Shown here: positions 31,637 through 43,692 of the stretch, one piece after another | Layout: the number at the start of each line of letters is the position of its first letter | Position numbering within the stretch: the stretch's first letter is position 1 | Source: Stercorarius parasiticus | Lineage: Eukaryota; Chordata; Aves; Charadriiformes; Stercorariidae | Direction of reading: 5' to 3' | Assembly: GCA_013396915.1 (NCBI GenBank) | Contig: VWZL01002501.1 | Span: 1 to 64,000 of the forward strand | Length of the DNA: 64,000 nucleotides | Translations under genes and position numbers: made by a program | The notes under the pieces: model-generated | What the model saw: only the letters and a program-made list of their open reading frames with translations | Told to the model about the DNA's origin: nothing | Databases searched by the model: none

Positions 31637-32732
31637 TGTGGTGGGCTGACCCAGGCTGGGCACCAGGTGCCCACCACGCTGCTCTATCACTCCACTCCTC
31701 AGCTGGACAGGGAGGAGAGAGTATAACAAAAGGCTGGTGGGTTGAGATACAGGGAGAGATCACTCACCAGTTACCGTCATGGGCAAAACAAACTCAACTT
31801 GGGAAAATGAATTTAATTTATTGGCCATAGGAATCAGAGTAGGATAATAAGAAATAAAACCAAATCTTAAAACATGTTCCCCTCACCCCTACCTTCTTTC
31901 CAGGCTAAACTTCACTCCAATTTTCTCTGCCTCCTCCCCCTGAGCAGCGTAGGGGGACGGGGAATGGGGGTTGTGGCCAGTTCATCACAAGTCGTTTCTT
32001 TTGTTCCTTCCTCCTCAGGGGGAGGACTCCTCACTCCCTTCCCCTGCTCCAGCGTGGGCTCCCTCCCATTGGAGACAGTTCTCCACAAACTTCTCCAACA
32101 TGAGTCCTTCCCACAGGCTGCAGTTCATGAACCACTCCAGCGTGGGTCCTTTCCATGGCCTGCAGTCCTTAAGGAACAGACTACTCCAGAGTGGGTCTCT
32201 TCCATGGAGTCACAAGTCCTGCCAGGACCCTGCTCCAGCATGGGCTCACTATGGGGTCACAGCCTCCTGCACATCCACCTGCTCCAGCGTGGGGTCCTCC
32301 ATGGGCTGCAGGTGTATCTCTGCTCCACCATGGACCTCCATGGGCTGCAGGGGGAGAGCCTGCCTCACCATGGTCTTCATCATGGGCTGCAGGGGAATGT
32401 CTGCTCCAGCGTCTGGAGCACCTCCTCCCCCTCCTTCTTCACTGACCTTGGTGTCTGCAGGGCTGTTACTTTCACATATACTCACCCCTCTCTCCAGCTG
32501 CAGTTGCCCAGCTGTGCAGCAACCATTTCCCCTTCTTAACTATGTTATCCCAGAGGTGCTACCACCATTGCTGATGGGCTCGGCCTTGGCCAGCAGTGGC
32601 CGGCAGTGGGTCCTTCTTGGAGCCATCTGGCATTGGCTCTATCGGACATGGGGGAAGCTCCTAGCAGCTTCTGACAGAAGCCACCCCTGCAGCCCACCGC
32701 TACCAAAACCTTGCCGTGCAAACCAAATACCC
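31637..32732 (-). mobile_element. Avian endogenous retrovirus LTR, probably solo
   Basis: A ~1.1-kb block starts TGTGGTGGGCTGACC and ends near AAACCAAATACC. In minus orientation it would run TG…ACACA-type to CA, with an AATAAA (plus-strand TTTATT at about 31818) in the expected R-region position about 190 bases from the 3' end. The GC-rich middle (about 32040-32420) is built of repeated CTCCAGCGTGGG / CATGGGCTGCAG blocks. No gag, pol or env sequence flanks it, so it looks like a solo LTR. TGAA is present just outside both ends (31633-31636 and 32733-32736), which may be a worn target-site duplication. I recognise it as an abundant LTR of many birds but do not assign a subfamily name. Long open frames inside reflect base composition. 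Confidence 0.75.
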
Positions 32733-32736
32733 TGAA

Positions 32737-34220
32737 ATAAAGTGACAAATTTTTAGCTCCCTGATATGTATCAAATAAATTTATATTAAAAATAGCTTTC
32801 TGTGATTTGATGAATTTCTCTTTTAAACCATGAGAGAGGCAGAATTCAGGAAGCTTGTCAGGTTTGGCTCGTGCATCCAGCATTTACCCAGATAGTGGCA
32901 TCACTTGGATTTCATGATCACCGTATCCTGAGGTGGCCAACTTTCTAGGTGACTACTCTGAGTAGGGTGAGTAGGAACAAGGAGCAACAGCCAGCCGTGC
33001 AAGATGTAGTGACCGGAAGGATGAAGCCAGGATGGAGAACCTTCCTATGGTCTTGTCTGTAAGAAGTGCTTGGCTGGGAAAGAGCAGGTGTGGAGTTTGG
33101 CTCTTGTTTCAACAGGCAGTTAACGCTGCTGCTTGATACCAGTGCCTCTTGTCTTTGTATTTTACTCCAGGTGAATGACTTAATCATTAGGGTAATTGTT
33201 TGTGTTTTACATTGGACAGCTTGGGAATGATGCCCCCAAGAGCATTAAAGGTTTTGGGGAAAAATAAATAGATAAATCTGAACTATTTCTGAATTCTGAA
33301 TTGTTTCAGAAATCTGAACACTTCTTCAAATGTGAATAGAGCAGTATGTAAGCAATTATTTCTTCTAACAAGTATTCAGCCTCCTAGGGAAATGATGCAT
33401 CCTTTTGGTTATACAAAACCTTTTGGAAAATACTGAATGGTGAAATTAAGTATCGTCATAAATCATTGAAAATAGAGTTTCAACATAAAATTTAGAGAAA
33501 ATTACAGTTTAATACATCTATTTTATAGCTTGCTTTTTTTTCATACCAAAATTGCAGTCATTTCATGGTAATTTGAATTTAAATGTCGTATCTTTAAATA
33601 CTAATCTGCAATCTCTTAAATTTTAATTGTTTGATTTAACAACCTGGGATCCTGACAGCAAAGCCTAAGGGCAAGATTTTGACCATGTAAATGGCACTGA
33701 AGTCAGGACATCCGCGTGAAGTCAGTTCCTCTGTTGGAGAGGGAGAGATTTTGGACATCCGCTTAAAAGAAAGGCTTGTGATTGTAAGTAATGAGCGACA
33801 TTTCCAGACTGGGAAGAGTTTTAAGACAAGGGGGAAACCACACACATACAGAGGAAGAGGCAAGTATTTGGAGAGAAAAAAAAAAAGGAGAGGGATGAAG
33901 ATCAAACATTTAGTGAGGGGGAAGGCGGGTGAAGCTGGTGATAGATAAAACGGAGTACTGGAAATATCCCCAGTGGTCATTGCAAACTGCATTATCAAGG
34001 TTGTGTCTGATGCAGTGATGTCAGATCTCACGGCTCTGTGGGGAAAGGGAGGGGTAAAGCACAGCTGACGTGCAGACGGAAACTTCGCAGCCTCTGCAAA
34101 AGGAGGCAGGCTGGCATGCTCCGGGCATGCCATGTAGTTTCTACACGGAGTCTACTACTCCATTAGTTTCTAGCCACTAATTTTAGGGTCAGAAGGCCAA
34201 ATAATGAAGATAAAATAAAG
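32737..34220. other. Intergenic DNA, nothing recognised
   Basis: No gene or transposon was identified. A 165-codon minus frame at 33636-34133 lacks any recognisable motif and is treated as chance. Confidence 0.4.
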
Positions 34221-34223
34221 GAT

Positions 34224-34582
34224 ACAGAATCACAGAATCACTGAAGGTTGTAGTGAGGTGGGGGCTGGTCTCTTCTCCCAAGTAAGAGGCAATTGGACAA
34301 GAGGAAATGGCGTCAAGTTGCATCACAGGAGGTTTAGACTGGATATTAGGAAAAATTTTTACACCAAAAGGGTTATTAAGCATTGAAACAGGCTGCCCAG
34401 GGAAGTGGTTGAGGCACATCCCTGGAGGTATTTAAAAGACGGGTAGACATAGTGCTTAGCAATATGGTTTAGTGATGGTTTTTGTCAGTTAGGTTGATGG
34501 CTGGACTCAATGATCTGAAAAGTCCCTTCCAAATTAGGCAATTCTATGATTCTATGATTCTGTGATTCTGTGATTCTATAAT
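34224..34582 (+). mobile_element. CR1 LINE 3' fragment with octamer tail and inverted CR1 scrap at its left edge
   Basis: The main body at 34251-34582 runs in plus sense (CTGCCCAGGGAAGTGG, GATGGCTGGACTCAATGATC). It ends in repeated TCTATGAT/TCTGTGAT units (about 34541-34580), the CR1 3' microsatellite. At 34224-34250, ACAGAATCACAGAATCACTG is the reverse complement of a CR1 tail, so a minus-sense CR1 end abuts the plus-sense element. Confidence 0.88.
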
Positions 34583-35327
34583 CCAAGAGGAAAGCCAGTG
34601 TCACTGTCCTCCAGCTGTTTCAGGTGTTGGAAAAAGCTTCTCAGTCACTAGCAGCTCTGTGAAATAGCACAACAGGCCCAAAAAGTGAGAGAAAAGTCTC
34701 GGGTTCCTGTGAACTTTCCCAAGTAGAGCACAGGGCTTGTTACATCAGGCTATTTGCCAGCTGCCTGGTGATAAAAGTTACCCGAAACACTGCTGTGATG
34801 CCGGGTATTTGGATAATCCAGGACTGGATGTTGTGTGTCTGCATCATCTTGAAATAAACAATAATCTGTCAGGTGCCCTTTCAAAATGTAGCTGAATAAT
34901 GTTGATAGTTTGTTTCCCCTCCCCCCAAAAAAGAAGTTTCTAAATCTGTCAGATAAAATCCCACTTGCAAGTGAGAACCAGAGGCTGATAACTCACATTT
35001 CTTTGCTTTTTTATAGAACTTTTGAGGCAGTTGCCCCAAAAGAGCATCAGTGACATCACCTGCCTTTCCAGCTCACACGCCCCCAGAAGCCCCCCTCAGA
35101 AAGGCACAGGGTGCTCCAAGGAGACCGAGTCAGATCCAGGGCTGGTATTTTACAAACACAAAAATACCCTCAAAAATCCTACTCCATGTCAATCAGGAGC
35201 CTTGACATAAGTGATAGGTGGGAGAAGAGGGAGGAGGAAAGACTGATTTTTCACTATTGTTGCTGAAATCAGTTAGTGAATTTAACCCAGAGGGCGTCAA
35301 AAAATGCCACCAAATGCCTTGGTGTTC

Positions 35328-35480
35328 ACTTTTTTCTTTTTTTCTTTTTCTTTTTTCTTTTTTCTTTTGCTTTCTCTTTTTCTTTTTCTTTCCATTTTCA
35401 TTTTCATTTTCATTTTCCTCCTCTTTTTCCCTTTCCCTTTCCCTTTCCCTTTCTCCTTCCCTTCTTTGTCTTTTTTTAGA
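35328..35480. repeat. Pyrimidine-rich simple repeat
   Basis: This is a ~150-base tract of T/C only or nearly so. It has TTTTTC-type units, then four to five ATTTTC units (about 35391-35417), then (CCCTTT)n (about 35427-35452). On the opposite strand it reads as Lys/Glu/Arg-rich frames, which are an artefact. It could adopt triplex (H-DNA) structure and be hard to assemble. Confidence 0.9.
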
Positions 35481-36227
35481 GATGAATGTAATAACCTTGC
35501 AATCTGATGAATGGCAAAAGCTAGACTTGATACAGAAGATTGCTTAAGGCCCTGTGCTCGTTCCCATCTCACAGCCTGTCATTCCTCCCTTGTTGACTTA
35601 GGACACTGGCCCCATGTCTTCTTACAAGAATTAGTAACCCTAAGCATGCACCCTGTTCCGCCCTTGCTCAAAGCACTTTGAGATGTGACCCAGCTCAGCT
35701 CAAGCTCTGAGCGTCCCATCAGGAGTGGAAGTGCTGGGCCAGGCAATTTGGCCCCTTACCTCATTCCTTAGAGGTCAGGGAAAGGCTGTTTTTCCCTGCT
35801 CCACTCTCCTCCAGGCTGTCACCCCGCCTCCTTGTGTGTCCCCCAGGCTGTCACCCTGCCTCTTTGCATGTTCCTGGCCTGTGCTTCACCTTGTGTCTTG
35901 CACTTCTCTGCCTTCATCTAGCTCAGAAATTTCTGGGGTGCTTGTCAGTTTGATGTCCCTATATCCACATGATGTTGATTTGCTCTCTATTCAATTTTCA
36001 TATCTCTCCATTCACATGACACTGACTTGGCTTTCTATTAAAATGGAACATGAGAAGGTAACTGCGCTTGGTCCCTGGCTAACTCCCACTGACTTTCCAG
36101 AGAGTGGTGATCCAGGTGGTGATATATTCTCCCTTTTTTCCTTCTGTGAAGAAGTAAAGACAAGGCTCCCTCTTTTCCTGCCCAATTTGAGCAAGAAGAC
36201 TGACAGATATTAAAGCATCACTCACAA

Positions 36228-36495
36228 GGAATGGGTGAAAAAACTGGGGTTGCCTAGTCAAGAAAAGAGGGACTGAGGGGAGACATAACCGCCTTCAAAT
36301 ACGTGAAAACCTGCAGGAAATAATCTGCTTTTTGTGCTTACTGCCAATGAGACATGGAAGAATAAACCTAAATTGCAGCCCTGACTGCCTTGACTAGCCA
36401 TGAGGAAAAAAGCTGGTCAGGATGTGAAGGACTGGTCTAGATGCCCGGGGAAGCTGTATGGTCTCCATTGTTCAGCAATGAGCTGAATCAAATGA
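36228..36495 (+). mobile_element. Old, degraded CR1 fragment
   Basis: GGACTGAGGGGAGACATAACCGCCTTCAAATACGTG-type sequence (36270-36306) matches the CR1 segment that normally reads 'GAGGGGAGACCTAAT…TACCTGAAAG'. The downstream part (ACTGGTCTAGATGCCC…) is strongly diverged. Boundaries are approximate. Confidence 0.6.
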
Positions 36496-37115
36496 GCAAT
36501 TAAAAATATGTTTGGCAAACATGAAGAATGATACAGATACTGTCCTCCACCAATATATTCCACAATGCCATGAACAGGAGCAATAAGAGCATTCACTTCT
36601 TTTCTTACTTATCTTTCCTATTTCTCTGTGCCGTCAGGTTGCAGGCTGGCTTCCCTTGAAGTTTTGTCTTGCGAAAATACGTCAGTTGTGCAATGCAGAC
36701 ATGAGATGCTGCCTTTGCTTGTCTGACCCACATTTATTTCCTAGGCTCAGCCAGCTCCAGCATGTTAGTCGAGAGCATCCCTGTGGATGGGGAGGGCTGT
36801 TCCTGGAGGCCATGGAGGAGGCAGCGTGGCCATTCAGCTCAGGGCTTGGGCATGTTGCACCGGGAGCCCTGCTCCTGTTTGGCGTCATGTGTGTGGCACA
36901 AGGAGTCCTGCCAGGGTGTCAATTCAGCTGTGTCTCAGGCAGCTTCTCACCTCTGAAAAGATCCAGTAGCTCTTTAACAGTTCAGCATTTCTGTACCAGA
37001 TTTATACCATCTCCTCTGTTTGTGCACCCCATGAAATTCCAGACTTGAAAACCTGCATTTCCAAGGTCACGAGCACTCACACAGCCCAGAACAGGCAAAA
37101 AGACAATCAGTTCCG

Positions 37116-37488
37116 GAATCATAGAATGGTTAGAGTTGGAAGAGACCTTAAAGATCATCTAGTTCCAACTCCCTGCCATGGGCAGGGACACCTCCCACTA
37201 GACCAGGCTGCTCAAAACCCCATCCAACCTGGCCTTGAACACTTCCAGGGATGGGGCATCTACAGCTTCTCTGGGCAACCTGAGCCAGTGTCTCACCACC
37301 CTCACAGTAAAGAATTTCTCCCTAATATCTAATCTAAATCTATACTCTTTCAGCTTAAAATCATTACTCCTCCTCCTATCACTACACTCCCTGATAAAGA
37401 GTCCCTCCCCATCTTTCCTGTGGGCCCCCTTTAGGTACTGGAAGACTGCTATAAGGTCCCCCTGAAGCCTCCTCTTCTCCAGGCTGCT
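37116..37488 (-). mobile_element. CR1 LINE, 3'-end fragment
   Basis: In plus reading it starts at the inverted tail GAATCATAGAATGG. It passes GGAAGAGACCTTAAAGATCA and GGGCAACCTGAGCCAGTGTC, and ends CCTCCTCTTCTCCAGGCTG. It is well preserved. Confidence 0.93.
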
Positions 37489-40400
37489 GCACAAGCTGCT
37501 GCTTCAGCTGTGACTGCTCACCTGCAGAGCTCTTCCTGGCAGCAGCTGGCAGAAGGGGCTTGGTGGGCACTGTACTCTGACATAGGAAAGGCTGGAGCTG
37601 CTTGCTTTAGATGTGTATTTATCTTCATGAATCTCTTATTTGGCATTAGGTTGTTGGTTTGTGAAGGCCTACATTACCCAGTAAACATGTTATCCAGAAA
37701 CCAGAGCAAGAACCAGTGGCCTTTGAGTAGTCCAACATGCTAAGGAGGCAAGTAGCTACGTATGAGGCAAATAAACTGGATGTTATAAGCTAGCAGAGTG
37801 AGAGCAGCAGCAGCTACAGCCTCTGGCAAACCTGGGTTTCACTGGAAGTCTAAATCCCTGCATCTCTCAGGCACAGTTGAAGCTTGCAGCTGACACTAAG
37901 ATAAAATATCAGTGGGCTAGATTCCTCCATATGCTAGTGGGTTTGTTTTGCATCAGTGACTCAGAATGTTTGTAACTGGTATCAGGACTACAGAAAGATT
38001 TTAACCCAGGCTTAAAAAAAAAAAAAGAAAAAAGATTGCATTTTAAAATAAATGCCCAACTTTTTTTGTTTCCAGATAATCAACTTATTTGAAGTCATGT
38101 GCTCCAAGCAACTAAGAGGAGGAGGGCAGGGAAGACCACCTTCAGTATTGACCTGGGGTGACTTTAGTCCTTCATCCTTTCCTCTCATTCTTTTTTTGAC
38201 TAATTTGTACCAAAACAATGATTTTTTTGGACCACGAGTTATGCCACCAGTGCTTTTGGCTCGGTGTCACCATGCAATCTTGCAGCCACGCTATGATCTA
38301 GCCATTTGCCACTCACGCAACTTGACATGGGAGTTGGAGAGAGATGTGACTGCTGCAGCTCTCCCCCCTGACTCATCATTTTTCCTTCCTGATCTCTTAA
38401 AGCACAATCTCCTGATTCTAGGTCACAGTTACTATACCAATGAATTCAACAGTTCTCAGCCATCAGAAAATGTATTAGAAAAAAAACAGGTTCACTGACA
38501 CAAGACCAGAAGAAGCCCTTTTCATGCACTGCACACAATGCTTTTAAAATTTGCCTACTTTAGAGGACACTTCCATCCTCTCCTTTTACAGTTTATTAAG
38601 GATACCATTGTTATTTTCTGTTACAGTTTTACTGTTTTTAATTTCCCTACTTCACACTATCAGTAGTTTTATTCCACACATTAGTAGACCGTGGAATACC
38701 TTGCCTTGTTACTTCCATATTTTCTAATTGCAACACTCCATCATTAGTCAACTGGTTCATAATGTGGAAGGCAAAGTTGCTATTTCATTTCATGCTATAT
38801 AATACAATGCTTCTGGTTCAGTAATTACATTGTGCCAGACTTGTGATCAATCCTGAGATAGCTCACTCTTGATGGATAGCCCCATCATGGGGTGTATAAG
38901 AGTTAAAGGAAGAAGCAAATTTTTAATTTTGCTCCTCTGTCAATTTAGCTACTTGAACACTGCTTTTCACACCAGTATTTATCTCACTGAGATAGGAAGA
39001 GATTAGAAAAATGAGAACTTAAAAGAGAGAATTGAAGTTTGAAAAGCATTTTCTAAAGTTTTGGTTTGCAAAACAAGGAAGATATAAATTAGACGTTCTT
39101 CCACAGAAAGTTATTGTGTATTACTCTGTTAATGTAGTGCAAATCTTTTAGTCACCTGTTTAATGTACTGGAGAAAACCATTACCTGCTTCTCATAACTA
39201 TTCCAAGAATTATGTGAAATGAGCTGATGGTCTGTCTTACTACTACTGCTCAGTACTAGGCCTGTGAAAAATATTATTTCCAAAGATTTTTCCACTCAGT
39301 CATAGGACTTTCAAATAGTTGTAGGGTGTAGAAAGTGCCTTTTCCTAAGGTATTGGACCCCATTGCAAGTACGGGGTCCAAGAGCGCAACTTGGGTCACA
39401 AGGACAGCCAGAACAGCCACATCAAACGAGTAAGAATGAAGAGAGCTATAGCCGTTATGGACAAATGACATCCTACTGCCCTGAGGTTCCAGCAGAGGAA
39501 AGTTTTATCCTAGTGGGGGATGTTTACACTTTCCCCAGAAGCACCTACTGGGAGTTAATTTCAGGGACAGAATTTCTGGCCAGATGCACTATTGCTTTGG
39601 TTCAATAGAGAGAGATTTATGTTCTTGCATATCTTTATGGCATTGCACGATATGAGGGCAAAACCTATAGGTGAAATATTCCTAACAAAATTCTCTTGCT
39701 TTCATTGCTCTTTAACTTTGGCACAGGGCTACACCTCAGACTTTTCCATCTTACTTCTTACCTTCCATCCTTTTAGTATCTCATCCTTCCTCCAAGGATT
39801 AGCAGTGAGATCGCACCAGTCAGAAATAACAGAGTTAAAAATGCTTCAGAAACTGAGTACCTGGAAGGGGGTTTGTTCATCTCACTATATGTAATGGCAA
39901 AGAAAGGTGAGGTGGCCATGTCCACAAAATTAATTAGTAATTTTGTGTCCAAAACATTGTAAAAGGTCTGACGTTCATTGTTCAGCCATACAGCTGGGTA
40001 GAAGTTCAAGGGAAAGAGGGCAACAGGAGAACTAGATTAGTAAGGCAGCTGCTACACACTCTGCTCTCACAATGGATGTTAAAAAAGCTGAAAGCAGTTA
40101 ACTACAATACTTAATCAAGTAGAAAGAGATGGAAATGGGAAAACTGGCCAGCAGGCAAGAAGATCGCAGGTGGACAGAGGCAGTCTGCCTGGCCCTACCA
40201 CCTCCCCCTCCTCAAGAAGAAATAATACAGCATCACTTTGGGTTTTCCACTAAAGCAGGTCTTCCCAACATCCCCCACATGGCCAGTTGTAATGATAAAA
40301 GACCAACAACAGAAAAGCAACAGATCAGGAATTGGAGAATAGAAGTGGAGTCGGTAAGTGAATACCAGGGACACAGGTGAAGGGCGACAAGGACAGTGAC

Positions 40401-40631
40401 TACAGAATTTATAGCATCTTACCTGTCTTCTTGGGTCTCCAGGACTAATACGCTTTTCTATCTATTGAAGTATTCAACTGACTTTTAAATGGATGAGCAA
40501 CTACTATTTTATCCACATTTTATTAACACAGAGGTCTTTTATTTGAAAGAGTCCAGTCTGTTTACAAACACAGTAAACTGCTCCACCAAAGAGGATTCAG
40601 GAGAAATGCTGTAAAGACAGATCAAATAATT
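37489..40631. other. Intergenic DNA, nothing recognised
   Basis: It includes an A run at about 38013-38026 and several chance frames (the longest is 148 codons at 38052-38498, with no known motif). No transposon was recognised. Confidence 0.4.
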
Positions 40632-40952
40632 ATAGAATCATAGAATAGTTTGGGTTGGAAGGGACTTTTAAAGGTCATCTAGTCCAACCCCCCTGCAATG
40701 AGCAGGGATATCTCCAACTAGATCAGGTTGCTCAGAGCCCCGTCCAACCTGACCTTGAATGTTTCCAGGGATGGGGCATCTACCACCTCTCTGTCAACCT
40801 GTGCCAGTGTCTCACCATCCTCATTGTAAAATATTTCTTCCTGCTATCTAGTCTGAATCTCCCCTCTTTTAGTTTAAAACCATTACCCCTTGTCCTATTG
40901 CAACAGGCCCCGCTAAAAAATTTGTTCCCATCTTTTTTATAAGGCCCCTTTG
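40632..40952 (-). mobile_element. CR1 LINE, 3'-end fragment
   Basis: It begins with the inverted tail ATAGAATCATAGAATAG and contains GGTTGGAAGGGACTTTTAAA and CAGGGATGGGGCATCTACCA. It ends near ATAAGGCCCCTTTG. It is moderately preserved. Confidence 0.92.
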
Positions 40953-43692
40953 ATCAGTCACTCCATTTCTGGTATGTATCTTTCTTTTGCACAATTGCAG
41001 CAAAACAGCAATTAAGAAAGTGAAAGCACAGCAGAAAAAGTGGGAAAACTGAATATACAATGGTGAAGAGAGCTGAATTGTTAATTTTCCTGTGCCTGGG
41101 TTCAGCTATGCTTAACAAGATCAACATTTTAGCCCACTGGCACCTTGAGCAGTTGCAGACCTGAGGGCCGTTTGGTGATCCCTCCCTGGGGAATATGCCG
41201 CAGGATTTCTGGAGATGATTCGAGAGGTCGGAGCAGCGGTGGTATAGAGACCTGGGGAGGAGACGGTCCTTTTCCCCTGGCATCCCAGGGGCCGGTCAAT
41301 GTCCCAGTCTGAGCAGCCAGATCAGCTTCCCCCTGAGCTGCGACTTTCCACTTCAAAGTGCCTCAATCTTTAAAGAATTGCAGAAAAGACAGAAGGGGAA
41401 AAAAACCCAAAACAAACAGAGCTAAAAGGTATTATTTTTTTCTTATTGTTTATAGCAGAGCAAAGAAGTCTCAGAGGTAAGGGCAAATGTCAAAAATGGA
41501 CCAATCTAATGAGAGCATTAAAAAAAATCTGGTTTTGTTGTTTGATTGTATGGGTGTTTCTGCTGCTTTTAAGACCTGCTCAGGGAGCGGGCAGGAGTAC
41601 AGCTGCTTTTAGATGTGTGCAGACCTCCCTGCAGATATCTCCTGGAGCTCTGTCACAACTTCTGCCACAGGGCTGGTGGTTAGTGCACTAGTGACTGTCT
41701 AAATCACTCAGCCAGACTATACCTAAAAGAATTAGCACTGTTTATTTTACAAGTTGGGGCTGGAGAGATCTTTTGGCCTGGAAATATAGAGGAGAAATTG
41801 TGGGCTATTCCAGAATGGTATCCAGGAAAACTCTTATTCTTAATGGACAAGGTAAGGGTTATCACCTACCTCTGAGCTGTGTCAGACTGAAAAAACAGCA
41901 TTTCTGTTGAGTCAAGTATGTATTGTCAAATATTCCTCTAAGAACTGATTTGTATTTGACCTTATATATAAGATCTAGATGATCAAAATTTTTGGCCATA
42001 GATCATCTTGACAAGAAAATATTTTCTGGAGGCAGTTCTTTCAGAGGCAGAAGTGAGCACAAATACTTGCCCTACTTCATTTTTATTACAAAAGGACCCT
42101 TCCTGTGAATCAAAGTGCACATGCTAGCTCCTCCTCCTTCCTGGAGCCTGCCAGCTTCCCTTCCTTCAAATTGTTTTCCCATCTGCAGTATTTATTATAA
42201 TTGCAATGTTTCTGCAAGAAGGAGACAAGGCTGTTTGTTTAGGAGGCTGTACTCAGAAGCCTGTCAGTTTAGTTGGACCGTTCTCTAGAAAAGAAAATTC
42301 AGTCTATTAGAAGATGCCAGCTTTTATTCAGGATGAGCAAACCTATTCAGAAAATCAGTCCCTCGTGCCCTCTTCACACTGTCCCTTTTGATATATGAGC
42401 ATTGTTAAGCTTGAGTAGTTCATATGTTTATACTTTTTGTAGAAAAGAGTTATTTCCTGTAGAACAAAGTCTTTGTGGGAAAGACAGAAATCGAGCTCTG
42501 TGAGCTAAGTTCACAGCTTTCATCCCAGAGTTCAGAAAGAGGTTGGGGAAATGCAAAAACAATGAAAGTGGAGCAAACTTTGAAAAGCTCTCCTCCCAAC
42601 TCCCTCTGCCACTGCCAAATGGAAGGGAGAAACCTCCAGATAGATTTGATTTCGCACCATCCCTGGGGGTCAGCAGGACCCTCTACATGGCACACATGGT
42701 GCAGGGGCACCGGTCCTCCTCCTGACCAGCACTGTGCTAACATCCTCATGGTTGCCTGCACCAAGGGAAGCTCTGAGTAGTCATGTCTCTACTGCTCTTC
42801 AGTTGGTGGAGATCTGAACAGGAAATTGTACGTGTGTGCATGTGTACTTATAACCCAAAGGAGCTTTAGGAGAATATAGGTTCTGATGGAGATGGACCCT
42901 GTGGTCCCCAGGATAAGAGCCACCTCGGGCCCGCAGATGCTGCAGATGAACACTTCTCCAGTGTGCTGGTGTGCTCTTATCCAGGTGCATACTACAAATC
43001 TGACACACATGACAGTTTCAGTTGGGTGACATTCACAAGTGGGAAGGAAGGAGGTGGTTGTTTTGCTTACTTAGCCTTGCCCCATGTGGCACAAGTGATT
43101 TGGATTCTCCCATCTGCTGCACAGCCTCCCAACCATCACTGTGCTTCTGTAACATTGTGCACTGGAGCTAGAGAAGAAGAAAGGGGTGGAGAGCAAGGAC
43201 AGCTGGAGAATTCAGAGATATTCTCAAAAAGGGATGAAATTAACAAAACTAGCAGCTTCTAAGAAAATTTAAAGTGCTTACCTCTCCTTAGTAACCAAGA
43301 GGACATAATGGGCAGTGATTCAAAGTAACCTAAGCAAAAAACCCAAAAACCTCTTTGAGACTGAAAAAAGGAAATGAAGAAATGAGGTCCTTTGCTAAGA
43401 ATGTTTGTACTGGTTATTCAAACTGATTGGAAGAGACTAAACTAAATATATTTTAGGCTGAAATTGTTTCTCCAAAAGTAATAATGAACTTGCCTGGTGA
43501 GACTCTCAGAAAATGAGGGGTGCACCCAAGGAAAAGGATATTGTACAATTGGAAGGGCAGGATCGAGCCACTCAGGTTAGCTGCTGTTGCGTGAAAAGGG
43601 GCAAAGCGGTTTTGGCAGAAGATAAACCCCCTTGCGTTGTAACACTCCTCACCGAGGTGGGAGGCTGGGTGCAGCTAGGTTTAAATTCTGAG
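40953..43692. other. Intergenic DNA, nothing firmly recognised
   Basis: There is a GC-richer patch at about 41120-41350 that could be an unrecognised repeat. I find no gene. Confidence 0.35.

Noticed and set aside
31377..32883. Frames up to 254 codons across the LTR
   Set aside because: They are translations of the GC-rich repeat array of the LTR in several frames at once, not retroviral or host proteins.
33636..34133. 165-codon minus-strand frame
   Set aside because: No domain, no splice or promoter context, and no recognisable similarity.
35276..35572. Lys/Glu-rich and Phe/Ser-rich frames
   Set aside because: Translation of the polypyrimidine simple repeat.
38052..38498. 148-codon plus-strand frame
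   Set aside because: No motif or conserved pattern; it lies in repeat-rich intergenic DNA.
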